A stretch of 9,407 bases of DNA from Candidatus Intestinimonas stercorigallinarum (GCA_019115345.1 DXDV01000155.1:1-9407), one strand, 5' to 3'. Shown: positions 1-6,375, numbered from the stretch's first letter. Notes: generated by a model from the sequence alone, not told the origin. Made by a program: numbers and translations.

Positions 1-1330
1 TGGGGGCCACGGCCTTGTAGGCCGGGCGGATGATCTTGTTGCCGGGGTTGTAGACCTCCTCCAGCCGGTGGGCGCACCAGCCCACCATCCGGGCCATGGC
101 GAAGAGGGGGGTGTAGAGCTCCTCGGGGATATCCAGCATCTTGTAGACCAGGCCCGAGTAGAGGTCCACATTGGCGCACAGGGGCCGGCGCTCTCCCCGG
201 ACCTGGGCGATGACCTCCGGCGTGAGCCGCTCCACCGACTCCAGCAGCTGGAACTGGTCCAGCATCCCCTTCTCCTCGGCCAGGCCCCGGGCGAACTGCT
301 TGAGGAGCTTGGCCCGGGGGTCGGAGAGGGTGTAGATGGCGTGGCCCATGCCGTAGATGAGACCGCTGTGGTCCCCCTCCTCCCGGAGGAGGAGCCGCCG
401 GAGGAAGTCCCGCACCAGGTCGTCGTCGGTCCAGTCGGGCACCCCGGCCTGGATGTAGTGGAACATCTCCATGACCTTTTTGTTGGCGCCGCCGTGGCGG
501 GGGCCCTTCAGGGAGCCCACGGCGGCGGAGACGGCGGCGTAGATGTCGGTGCCCGAGGAGGAGAGGACCCGGCAGGCGAAGGCGGAGTTGTTGCCGCCGC
601 CGTGTTCGGCGTGGAGGACCATGCACAGGTCCAGCACCTTGGCCTCCTGCTCGGTGAAGCGCTTGTCGTGGCGGATGGCGTGGAGGAAGTTCTCGGCGAA
701 GGAGAGGCCCTCCTGGGGCCGGTGGAGGTAGAGGGAGTCGTTGTCAAAGTAATGGCGCTTGGCGGCGTAGGAATGGGCCACGATCATGGGGCACCGGGCC
801 ACCAGCTCCAGGGCCTGCCGCAGCTCATTTTCCAGCACGTGGTCCTCGGGGGCCTCGTCGTAGCAGTAGAGGGCCAGGATGCACCGGCCCAGCCGGTTCA
901 TGATGTCCCGGCCCGGGACCTTGAGGATCATGTCCTCGGTGAAGTTGTCCGGCAGGGGCCGGAGCTGGGAGAGGACGGCGTTGAACCCATCCAGCTGCCG
1001 CCGGGTGGGCAGGGCCCCGAAGAGGAGGAGGTAGGCCGTCTCCTCAAAGCCGAAGCGCCCCTCGGAGGTGAAGCCCTGGATCAGGTCCTCCACGTTGATG
1101 CCCCGGTAGATCAGCCGGCCGTCCATGGGCACCCGCTCGCCGTCCTGGATGAAATAGCCCTGGACGTTGCCGATCTGGGTGATGCCCGCCATGACGCCGG
1201 TGCCGTCGGCGTTTCGGAGGCCCCGCTTGACGTCGATGTATTCGTAATGGCTGGGGTCGATATAGTTATGCTTCTGGAATTCTCCGCATAGACTCTGGAT
1301 AAAGTCCCGGGACTGTGTGGCGCCGGACAT
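1..1330 (-). CDS. gltA: Citrate synthase (3' end outside window)
   Basis: Condenses oxaloacetate and acetyl-CoA to citrate in the cytoplasm, the entry step of the TCA/2-oxoglutarate-glutamate branch. 443 codons are visible with no stop; family members are about 430-460 residues, so little is missing. The three catalytic residues are seen in their usual motifs: His243 in LHAEHGGGNNSAF, His279 in GPRHGGAN, and Asp389 in NVDLYSGLVY. The usual GHRVYK motif appears as GHAIYTLSDPRA (about 330-340), which I recall from many clostridial homologues, so it reads as a subfamily mark rather than damage. The start is ATG at 1330-1328 with a GAGGGGGG ribosome binding site (1339-1346) 8 nt upstream. It is divergent from spoIID and has its own promoter. 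The family also holds 2-methylcitrate synthases; the absence of prp genes in view does not settle substrate use. Confidence 0.95.
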   Translation of the reverse strand, partial: MSGATQSRDFIQSLCGEFQKHNYIDPSHYEYIDVKRGLRNADGTGVMAGITQIGNVQGYFIQDGERVPMDGRLIYRGINVEDLIQGFTSEGRFGFEETAYLLLFGALPTRRQLDGFNAVLSQLRPLPDNFTEDMILKVPGRDIMNRLGRCILALYCYDEAPEDHVLENELRQALELVARCPMIVAHSYAAKRHYFDNDSLYLHRPQEGLSFAENFLHAIRHDKRFTEQEAKVLDLCMVLHAEHGGGNNSAFACRVLSSSGTDIYAAVSAAVGSLKGPRHGGANKKVMEMFHYIQAGVPDWTDDDLVRDFLRRLLLREEGDHSGLIYGMGHAIYTLSDPRAKLLKQFARGLAEEKGMLDQFQLLESVERLTPEVIAQVRGERRPLCANVDLYSGLVYKMLDIPEELYTPLFAMARMVGWCAHRLEEVYNPGNKIIRPAYKAVAP

Positions 1331-1363
1331 GGGCAGTTCCCCCCTCGAAAAAGTTTATCCTAC

Positions 1364-1392
1364 ATTTTACGCCCAAGGTGCCGCTCCGTCAA
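1364..1392 (-). promoter_or_regulatory. SigA-type promoter of citrate synthase
   Basis: Read on the minus strand, TTGACG (1392-1387) is followed by exactly 17 nt and TAAAAT (1369-1364). This matches the vegetative consensus at 5 of 6 positions in each box. The predicted transcript starts near 1357, giving a leader of about 27 nt that contains the ribosome binding site. No operator-like palindrome is evident in the short leader. Confidence 0.75.
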
Positions 1393-1421
1393 GCGAGAAA
1401 CGCCGTCCCGCGCCAGAATAC

Positions 1422-1444
1422 GGGCCCTCCGGGCCCCGGAGGTG
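1422..1444 (+). promoter_or_regulatory. spoIID leader hairpin covering the ribosome binding site
   Basis: CCTCCGG (1426-1432) and CCGGAGG (1436-1442) form a perfect 7-bp stem with a GCC loop, and the second arm contains the whole GGAGG Shine-Dalgarno of spoIID. A competing 6-bp stem, GGGCCC (1422-1427) with GGGCCC (1431-1436), would free the Shine-Dalgarno. The pairings are read directly; any role in translation control is inference, and GC richness makes chance stems common. Confidence 0.4.
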
Positions 1445-1448
1445 AACC

Positions 1449-2483
1449 GTGATGTGGAATCCCCGCCCGGTGGCGGCTGTGGCCCTGCTCCTGCTCCTGG
1501 CCATTTTCCTCGCCCCTCTGCTCCTGCTGGCCTCCTCTGGGGACCGGGTCCCTCAGGAGACGCCCCAGCCCGCCCCCACCGCTACCCTGCCCATCCAGAA
1601 GCCCACCGCCCAGAGCGGGGCGGGGGGCGACGGCGCCACCCTGGTGCGGGTGACCCTCCCCGACGGGACGGTGACCGCCCTCACCCTGGCGGAGTACCTG
1701 TGGCGGGTGGTGGCGGCGGAGATGCCCGCCTCCTTCGAGACCGAGGCCCTCCGGGCCCAGGCGGTCACCGCCCGGACCTACACCCTCTATCAGATGGGCA
1801 TCGGCCAGAACCCAAACCACCCAGACGCCGACATGTGCACCGACATTTCCTGCTGCCAGGCCTACCTCTCCCCGGAAGAGGCCGCCGAACGCTGGGGGGA
1901 CCAGGCCGCCCAGTGGGGGGAGAAGATCGCCCGGGCGGTGTCGGACACCGACGGACAGGCCATCCTCTACCAGGGGGAGCCCATCGACGCCGTCTTTTTC
2001 TCCTCGGCGGCGGGGCGGACCCTGGACGCGGTGGAGGTGTGGGGGGGCAGCGTCCCCTACCTCACCAGCGTGGAGAGCCCCGAGGGGGAGGAGGTGCCCA
2101 ACTACCGCACCACCGTCGCCGTGCCTGTGGAGGAGTTCCAGACCGTATTCCTCACCCAGTACCCCGACGCCGACCTGTCCGGAGCGCCGGGGGACTGGTT
2201 CCAAACGGTGGTGCCCGTCTCCTCCGGCGGGGTGGCCACGGTGGAGGTGGGGGGCGTGGCCGTGAAGGGCACCGAGCTGAGGACCCTCTTCGGCCTGCGC
2301 TCGGCCAGCTTTTCCGTCTCGGCCGACGGCGAGGCCGTCACCTTCTCCGTCACCGGCTACGGCCACGGGGTGGGCATGAGCCAGTACGGCGCCAACGCCA
2401 TGGCCAAGGCCGGCAGCACCTGGCGGGAGATCCTTACCCACTACTATACCGGCGTCACCATCGGTCCCTGGGCGGAGGGGTGA
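1449..2483 (+). CDS. spoIID: Stage II sporulation protein D (engulfment lytic transglycosylase)
   Basis: SpoIID cleaves glycan strands during engulfment of the forespore, working with SpoIIP and SpoIIM in the mother-cell membrane. The 344-residue product starts with a hydrophobic anchor (about 9-29) and a Pro/Thr/Ala-rich linker, then the SpoIID domain from about residue 64. Visible motifs: RVVAAEMPASFETEALRAQA with the presumed catalytic Glu91 (the B. subtilis Glu88 equivalent), a His/Cys cluster HPDADMCTDISCC (124-136) like the zinc-site loop of clostridial SpoIID, and the C-terminal YGHGVGMSQYGANAMA motif. Start: GTG 1449 or ATG 1452 both fit the GGAGG at 1438-1442; spacing (6 or 9 nt) does not separate them. 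No SpoIIQ or other sporulation gene follows. I see no clear SigE promoter. The ribosome binding site lies inside a potential hairpin. Confidence 0.95.
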   Translation: MMWNPRPVAAVALLLLLAIFLAPLLLLASSGDRVPQETPQPAPTATLPIQKPTAQSGAGGDGATLVRVTLPDGTVTALTLAEYLWRVVAAEMPASFETEALRAQAVTARTYTLYQMGIGQNPNHPDADMCTDISCCQAYLSPEEAAERWGDQAAQWGEKIARAVSDTDGQAILYQGEPIDAVFFSSAAGRTLDAVEVWGGSVPYLTSVESPEGEEVPNYRTTVAVPVEEFQTVFLTQYPDADLSGAPGDWFQTVVPVSSGGVATVEVGGVAVKGTELRTLFGLRSASFSVSADGEAVTFSVTGYGHGVGMSQYGANAMAKAGSTWREILTHYYTGVTIGPWAEG

Positions 2484-2613
2484 GGGCCGCCCCGGGCCCG
2501 CGCGAAAATTTTTTCCGGAAAGGGTGTCACAAAACCGTCCGCCGGGGCGATACTAGTGATAGAAGGCGGGGCGCTCTGGTACCGGATGCATAAATGCCGG
2601 CCACGAAACTTTC

Positions 2614-2633
2614 ATAAATTCTTCAGAATTTAT
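2614..2633. repeat. Perfect AT-rich palindrome upstream of the PAP2 gene
   Basis: ATAAATTC (2614-2621), loop TTCA, GAATTTAT (2626-2633): 8-bp arms with no mismatch. It stands out against the GC-rich background and sits directly upstream of a possible -35 box, so an operator is a reasonable guess. No regulator is encoded beside it. Confidence 0.55.
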
Positions 2634-2636
2634 CTA

Positions 2637-2674
2637 TGGATTCCGAGGGCGATTCAGGGTACAATCTTTGTACC
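2637..2674 (+). promoter_or_regulatory. Possible PAP2 promoter with palindrome over the -10 box
   Basis: TGGATT (2637-2642), 17 nt, TACAAT (2660-2665): the -10 is good, the -35 is weak (3 of 6). The -10 lies inside a second perfect inverted repeat, GGTACAA-TCT-TTGTACC (2658-2674), so a repressor binding there would block the promoter. A sporulation sigma factor could also use this region; the boxes do not decide it. Confidence 0.4.
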
Positions 2675-2712
2675 AAGGCGGACGCCCACCCGCGCCGGGC
2701 GCGCCGCGAGAG

Positions 2713-2720
2713 AAAGGAGG
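2713..2720 (+). promoter_or_regulatory. Ribosome binding site fixing the PAP2 start
   Basis: AAAGGAGG, 9 nt before ATG 2730. It rules out the longer open frame beginning at 2556. Confidence 0.8.
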
Positions 2721-2729
2721 CCGCCGGAT

Positions 2730-3410
2730 ATGGACGCCTGCTGGGCCGATGAACGAACTCGCCGCCGAATGCTGGCGGTGCCCATCCTATACTTCCTGTT
2801 TTATATGGTCTGCTTCCTGCTGCTGGAGGAGTATGTCCAGCCCAGATATTGGATCGCCAGTGAGCTGGACGCCTACATTCCCTTCTGCTCCGCCTTCCTG
2901 ATCCCCTATCTGGCCTGGTTCGTGCTGGTGCCCGGCATGTTCTGGTTCTTCTACCGGCGGGACCCGGAGCAGTACCTCCACCTGTGCCGCATGGTGGTGG
3001 TGGGGCTCACCATCTGCCTGGCCATCTATGCCGTCTTTCCCAACGGCCAGCTCCTCCGCCGGCCCATCGTGGACGACGATATCCTCAGCCGGCTGGTGAT
3101 CCTCCTGCGCAAGGCCGACACCCCCACCAACGTCTGTCCCTCCATCCACGTGTTCATGACCGTGTCCATCGCCCTGGCCTCGGCCCGGTCCCGGGCCCTG
3201 AGCGGGCAGGTCCGCCGGCAGGCGGCCCTGATGGTCCTGTCGGTGCTCATCTGCCTGTCCACCGTCTTTCTCAAGCAGCACTCGGTGGTGGACGTGGCCT
3301 GCGGCACCGGCCTGAGTCTGGCCCTGGATACGCTCCTCCGCCGGACCAGCATGGGCATGGGCACCTTCCGGAGCGTGGCGCCGCGGAAGAACACCGCCAT
3401 GGAGTCCTGA
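2730..3410 (+). CDS. PAP2-superfamily membrane phosphatase/transferase-like protein
   Basis: A 226-residue integral membrane protein with about six hydrophobic segments (roughly 14-32, 52-75, 87-104, 137-152, 165-181, 187-203). PAP2 motifs are visible: FPNGQLLRRP (103-112) at the motif 1 position but without the usual leading Lys, CPSIH (136-140) as the phosphate-binding/catalytic-His motif, and KQHSVVD (182-188) with the second His and Asp. The YIPFCSAFLIPYLAWF stretch resembles the inositol-phosphorylceramide-synthase-like branch of PAP2 proteins. Likely substrates are lipid phosphates (phosphatidic acid, PGP or undecaprenyl diphosphate type) at the membrane; the sequence does not say which. 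The start at 2730 is chosen because AAAGGAGG (2713-2720) lies 9 nt upstream; the frame is open back to 2556 but has no binding site there. It stands alone as a transcription unit and converges with the ATPase gene. Confidence 0.85.
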   Translation: MDACWADERTRRRMLAVPILYFLFYMVCFLLLEEYVQPRYWIASELDAYIPFCSAFLIPYLAWFVLVPGMFWFFYRRDPEQYLHLCRMVVVGLTICLAIYAVFPNGQLLRRPIVDDDILSRLVILLRKADTPTNVCPSIHVFMTVSIALASARSRALSGQVRRQAALMVLSVLICLSTVFLKQHSVVDVACGTGLSLALDTLLRRTSMGMGTFRSVAPRKNTAMES

Positions 3411-3440
3411 GTCCGGTCTGATCCAATCACACGCCGTGAC

Positions 3441-3469
3441 AGGAACAAAGAAACAGGAAAGGAACAAAG
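3441..3469 (+). repeat. Short direct repeat AGGAACAAAG
   Basis: AGGAACAAAG occurs at 3441-3450 and again at 3460-3469, a 19-base period, next to the terminator stem. On the minus strand it supplies the T-rich tail. It may be no more than that. Confidence 0.45.
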
Positions 3470-3499
3470 CGGCGGTCTCCGAAATCGGAGACCGCCGCT
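3468..3499. terminator. Terminator hairpin between convergent genes
   Basis: A perfect 15-bp stem (3468-3482 with 3485-3499) and a two-base AA loop lies between the convergent 3' ends of the PAP2 gene (+) and the ATPase gene (-). On the minus side the stem is followed by a T-rich tract (TTGTTCCTTTCC); on the plus side only by CAGTTTGTTG. It should end the ATPase transcript better than the PAP2 transcript. The stem also forms one end of the dispersed repeat. Confidence 0.8.
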
Positions 3500-3572
3500 C
3501 AGTTTGTTGAAAAGCTTCGTAAGACAGCAAGTGTGCCACGGTGACGCGGGGGAGCTCGAGGGGGCGGCAGCC
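3468..3572 (+). repeat. Dispersed structured repeat, partial copy
   Basis: Reverse-complemented, this stretch aligns with 8385-8486. Twenty-eight bases are identical (3545-3572 with 8385-8412), the next ~45 bases are roughly three-quarters identical with small indels (shared CTTGC, GTCTT, TTTC-ACAA), then a terminal hairpin follows in both. The copies have opposite orientation. This copy holds only one end of the element, and identity stops one base before the ATPase stop codon (3574-3576). Confidence 0.8.
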
Positions 3573-3573
3573 G

Positions 3574-4773
3574 TCAGTCCATCTGGAGGCTGGCCAGGAA
3601 CTGCCGGGCGCCCCGGGGGGTGCGGCCGGGGAAGCGCATGTCCCACTGGATGGCCCGGCGGCGCAGCTCCTCCGTGGCCATGGGAAGGCCCCGCTGGGCG
3701 GCCATCCGCTCCACCAGGTCCAAAAACTCCGCCTTGGTGAGGGCCAGGTAGGGGATGCGCAGGCCGAAGCGGTCGGAGAGGGCGGTCTTTTCCTGGATGG
3801 TCTCCTGGCGGTCCACCTCGTCCCCCTGCCGGTCGGAGAAGGTCTGCCGCACCAGCAGCCGCCGGTTGGAGGTGGCGTAGATGGCCACGTTGGCCGGCCG
3901 CTTCTCCAGTCCGCCCTCCAAAATGGTCTTGACCACCGAGTAGGTGTGGTCGTCCTGGTCGAAGGCCAGGTCGTCGATGAAGAGGATGAACCGCTGCTTC
4001 CGGCCCGACAGGTCCCGGATGAGGGCGGGCATGCCCCGGAGGCCGTCCTTTTGGATCTCGATGAGCCGCAGGGCCTCAAAGCCGGGGACGGTGAGGAGGG
4101 TCTTGACCGTGGCCGACTTGCCGGTGCCGCTGTCGCCGTAGAGGAGGACGTCGTTGATCCGCTTCCCCGCCAGGAAGGCCCGGGTGTTGGCGATGACCTG
4201 CTCCCGCTGGAGGGAGTAGCCCATCATCTCCTCCTCCTGGGGGGTGTCCGGGTCGGGGACGGGGATGAGCGCCCCCTCGGACCACAGGAAGGCCCGGTAC
4301 CGGGCGAAGAGACCGGCGCCGTGGACCTTGTAGAAGGCGGTGAGGTCGTCGAAGGTGAAGGGGACGGCGTTGTCCCACCGGGGCAGGGCGGCCAGGGTGG
4401 GCTGGAAGGCCGGGGGAAGCAGGGCCTCCATGGCGGCGATGAGCCCGCCGCAGTCCAGGGCGGAGAGCCGGGAGAGGGTCTCCACATCCCGGCGGGCGGC
4501 CTCCTCCAGGGCGGGGTCGGAGCCCCCCCGGTCCAGCAGGGCGGGATAGGGGGATTCGGCGTACCGCAGCCGGTCCCACAGCCAGTCTCCCAGTCCGGCC
4601 TTCCCCGCCTGGCGCAGGCCGTAGAAGATCTCGGTATAGGCGGACAGCGCCGCTTCGCCGTTTTGGGCGGCCAGGGCGTCCAGCAGGGCCCGGACCTGGA
4701 GCATCAGCGGCTCCCGCAGCAGGTCCCGGCAGGTGGTGAGCCCCAGCAGGGCGGGGCGCATGGTCTCGATCAT
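3574..4773 (-). CDS. DUF815-type AAA+ ATP-binding protein
   Basis: A 399-residue cytoplasmic P-loop ATPase. The Walker A GDSGTGKS is at 213-220, the Walker B RFILFIDDL at 261-269, and a sensor-like ATSNRR at 300-305. The first ~185 residues are helical and lack an obvious family motif. The order (N-terminal helical region, then an AAA+ core with IQKDGLRGMPALIRDL and a C-terminal TPRGARQFL) matches the DUF815 family, whose cellular role is not established. Start ATG 4773 follows AGAGAGGAA with about 10 nt spacing. It begins 31 bp after the anti-sigma-like gene with no promoter seen between, so it is probably in that operon. Its stop is one base from the partial repeat copy and its transcript should end at the 3468-3499 hairpin. 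The family call is confident; a specific partner or substrate is not. Confidence 0.88.
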   Translation of the reverse strand: MIETMRPALLGLTTCRDLLREPLMLQVRALLDALAAQNGEAALSAYTEIFYGLRQAGKAGLGDWLWDRLRYAESPYPALLDRGGSDPALEEAARRDVETLSRLSALDCGGLIAAMEALLPPAFQPTLAALPRWDNAVPFTFDDLTAFYKVHGAGLFARYRAFLWSEGALIPVPDPDTPQEEEMMGYSLQREQVIANTRAFLAGKRINDVLLYGDSGTGKSATVKTLLTVPGFEALRLIEIQKDGLRGMPALIRDLSGRKQRFILFIDDLAFDQDDHTYSVVKTILEGGLEKRPANVAIYATSNRRLLVRQTFSDRQGDEVDRQETIQEKTALSDRFGLRIPYLALTKAEFLDLVERMAAQRGLPMATEELRRRAIQWDMRFPGRTPRGARQFLASLQMD

Positions 4774-4804
4774 GGGTATCAGTTCCTCTCTCTTTGGCGT
4801 GTTC

Positions 4805-5626
4805 TCAGTCTTGCTCCCACTTCAGGACGGCGCCGGTGGAGGCGTCCAGCTCGGCCTCGTACTCCAGGCCGTCGGCGTCCCAGAATTTGAGCTCGTAGAT
4901 GAGCCGGCCGTCCTCCTCGTCCAGCTTGACCTCCTCAAAGACGGCCCCGGGCAGGCGGCCGGTGACCACCGCCTGGGCCTCCTCCAGGGTGAGGAGCCCG
5001 CCGGTGCTTTCGGTGGGGACGGGGGATGGGTCGGACGTCTGGGGAGCCGTGGGCGCCGGCGTCTGAGCGGGGGTGGGGTCCGCCGTCTCGCCGGCGGCGG
5101 AGAGACCGGACAGGGACTGCTCCACCAGGACCTCCACCTCCTCCCGGAGGGCGCGGCCGTGCTCGGCGTCCTTGCTGTTCACCGCCACGTCCACCTGGAC
5201 GCCCTCCTCCAGGTAGCCGGCGGCGGCCAGGTCGCCCAGCAGGGCCTCCACGGTGTGCTCCAGGCTCCAGCCCCGGTAGGAGCGGCCCTCCAGGATGGGG
5301 CCCGCGTCCTCGGTGAGGGACTGGACCCCCCGCACCCGGTCCCGGCGGTCCAGCTGGATGGCGAAGGCGGGGTTCACCCGCAGGTCCACCACCGAGTAGA
5401 TCTGAAAGTATTGGAAGTAGGCCCACAGCCCCAGGCACAGGGCCAGGGCGCACAGGACCAGGACGGCCGCCGCCGGACGGAAGGTCCGCCGGGGCCGGGG
5501 CTCCTGCCGGGTGATGTAGTCGTGGACCTCCAGGGGCCGCACCGGGGTGTCGGCCACGGCCTGAAAATCGGGCTGGGGCAGCTGCTCCGCCGCCCGGCGG
5601 AGGGAGGCTTCGATCTTGTTTTTCAC
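4805..5626 (-). CDS. Membrane anti-sigma-like protein with RsgI-type site and PepSY domain
   Basis: A 273-residue single-pass protein. Residues 1-49 are cytoplasmic and charged, 51-70 form the membrane segment, then YSVVDLRVNPAFAIQLD (77-93) opens an extracytoplasmic domain (to about 172). A Pro/Thr-rich linker (180-208) and a PepSY-like C-terminal domain (211-273, LTLEEAQAVV through YEAELDASTGAVLKWE) follow. The VNP at 84-86 matches the position and context of the Asn-Pro site where RsgI anti-sigma factors self-cleave, and the VDVAVN stretch (145-150) fits the RsgI middle domain. The cytoplasmic part does not look like the RsgI N-terminal domain. Start GTG 5626 overlaps the sigma factor stop as GTGA, so the two are probably translationally coupled. 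The position, topology and motif support an inhibitor of the adjacent sigma factor; this is inference. A plain PepSY lipoprotein-like protein is the alternative. Confidence 0.75.
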   Translation of the reverse strand: MKNKIEASLRRAAEQLPQPDFQAVADTPVRPLEVHDYITRQEPRPRRTFRPAAAVLVLCALALCLGLWAYFQYFQIYSVVDLRVNPAFAIQLDRRDRVRGVQSLTEDAGPILEGRSYRGWSLEHTVEALLGDLAAAGYLEEGVQVDVAVNSKDAEHGRALREEVEVLVEQSLSGLSAAGETADPTPAQTPAPTAPQTSDPSPVPTESTGGLLTLEEAQAVVTGRLPGAVFEEVKLDEEDGRLIYELKFWDADGLEYEAELDASTGAVLKWEQD

Positions 5627-6204
5627 AGGCGCACCCCCTCCTCGGTAAGATGGCGTTTGAGCTTCTTCAGGGCGCGGTTGTACCGGGAGAGCACGGTGGA
5701 CAGGGGCAGTCCCAGGTCCTGGGCGATCTCCCGGTGCTTGAGGCCGGAGACGGCGTGGAGGAGCACCACCTGCCGCTCCTCCTCCCCCAGGGTCTTGAGG
5801 GCGGCCTCCAGCACCAGCCGGTCGGTGGGGTCGGTGACGTAGGAGAGGCGGGCGTCGTTCTCCAGCTCCTCGGGGGGCTGCCCCTCCCGGCCGCGGGCGC
5901 GCTGTACGTCCCGGCACAGGTTCCGGGTGATGGTGAAGAGCCAGGCCAGGGGCTTGCCCTGGGGCACGTAGAGATGGGCGGCGGAGCGGACCTTCAGGTA
6001 GACCTCCTGGGTCACGTCCCGAGCCTCCTCCGGGTCCCGCAGCAGGGAGAGGGCCAGGGCGTACACCGCCTTCTCGGTCTGGACGTAGAGGGCCTCCAGG
6101 GCGTCCCGGTCCCCCCGGCCCACCCGGGGCAGCAATCCCTCGTCCAGCGGCTGGTCGGAGCGCCCGCGCCTGGCAAGGCCCTCCATGGTCATATAAAGGA
6201 ACAC
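5623..6204 (-). CDS. ECF-type RNA polymerase sigma factor
   Basis: A 193-residue sigma-70 family protein with only regions 2 and 4. Region 2 spans about 34-103, including the core-binding stretch RDPEEARDVTQEVYLKV (56-72) and FTITRNLCRDVQR. Region 4 spans about 133-185 with a helix-turn-helix LKHREIAQDLGLPLSTVLSRYNRA region. It directs RNA polymerase to a small regulon, probably controlled by the downstream membrane protein whose GTG overlaps its stop. Start: GTG 6204 is preferred because AGGAGGGAGGG (6211-6221) lies 6 nt upstream; the frame is open to 6303, but that would include the promoter. ATGs at 6192 and 6186 are too far from the binding site. The promoter looks vegetative, and no obvious ECF-type AAC...CGT autoregulatory boxes were seen. 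Confidence 0.92.
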   Translation of the reverse strand: MFLYMTMEGLARRGRSDQPLDEGLLPRVGRGDRDALEALYVQTEKAVYALALSLLRDPEEARDVTQEVYLKVRSAAHLYVPQGKPLAWLFTITRNLCRDVQRARGREGQPPEELENDARLSYVTDPTDRLVLEAALKTLGEEERQVVLLHAVSGLKHREIAQDLGLPLSTVLSRYNRALKKLKRHLTEEGVRL

Positions 6205-6210
6205 GGCTGT

Positions 6211-6221
6211 CCCTCCCTCCT
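6211..6221 (-). promoter_or_regulatory. Ribosome binding site fixing the sigma factor GTG start
   Basis: AGGAGGGAGGG on the minus strand, 6 nt before GTG 6204. It favours this start over ATG codons further inside and over the longer open frame. Confidence 0.75.
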
Positions 6222-6256
6222 CATCTTCCCTGCGGAACGGCGCGGGATACGGCTCC

Positions 6257-6285
6257 ATCATACCACAAGAGGAGAAAAATGGGAA
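6257..6285 (-). promoter_or_regulatory. Promoter of the sigma/anti-sigma/ATPase operon
   Basis: TTCCCA (6285-6280), 17 nt, TATGAT (6262-6257): 4 of 6 and 5 of 6 matches to the SigA consensus. Transcription would start near 6250, leaving about 46 nt of leader before GTG 6204. The 5' end is thus separate from the upstream gene, whose terminator is at 6345-6371. Confidence 0.6.
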
Positions 6286-6344
6286 GGGCGACTCCTCCCT
6301 CACCCGGATAACGGAGCGGCGGGCGCTTTTATCGCAGGGCAGAT

Positions 6345-6371
6345 GAAAGGCCGCCCAGCGGGCGGCCTTTC
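6345..6371 (-). terminator. Terminator after the small exported protein
   Basis: A perfect 12-bp stem (6345-6356 with 6360-6371) with an AGC loop lies 4 nt past the stop at 6376. The T-run is only three bases and partly inside the stem (CCTTTC), so termination efficiency is uncertain, but placement right after the stop is typical. Confidence 0.65.
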
Positions 6372-6375
6372 CACA

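Larger units (their letters stand above)
2484..2729 (+). other. 246-bp intergenic region with paired palindromes
   Basis: This AT-richer gap separates spoIID from the PAP2 gene. Just after spoIID, a weak GC stem (about 2484-2500) is followed after some 10 nt by a T-run (about 2511-2516), a poor terminator candidate. Further on are two perfect inverted repeats and a possible promoter, listed separately. An open frame in phase with the PAP2 gene runs back to 2556, but its GTG has no ribosome binding site and the translation there looks non-coding. I see no other gene. Confidence 0.6.

Noticed and set aside
68..1291. A 407-codon plus-strand open frame opposite citrate synthase
   Set aside because: Its translation is low-complexity Gly/Val/Glu/His with no family features; the opposite strand encodes a clear citrate synthase with all catalytic motifs. 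Such antisense frames are normal in GC-rich genes.
2484..2520. Terminator of spoIID (GGGCC...GGCCC then T-run)
   Set aside because: The stem is short (5 bp) and about 10 nt away from the T-run, so I do not call it, though weak termination is possible.
2556..2729. N-terminal extension of the PAP2 protein
   Set aside because: GTG 2556 has no ribosome binding site, and the extension would cross both palindromes and the promoter candidate. ATG 2730 has a strong AAAGGAGG.
6205..6303. Longer sigma factor reading frame starting at 6303
   Set aside because: The extra residues cover the TATGAT promoter and have no good binding site; GTG 6204 has an excellent one.
6312..6330. Plus-strand terminator AGCGGCGGGCGCTTTT
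   Set aside because: Only a 4-bp stem can form and no plus-strand gene lies upstream.
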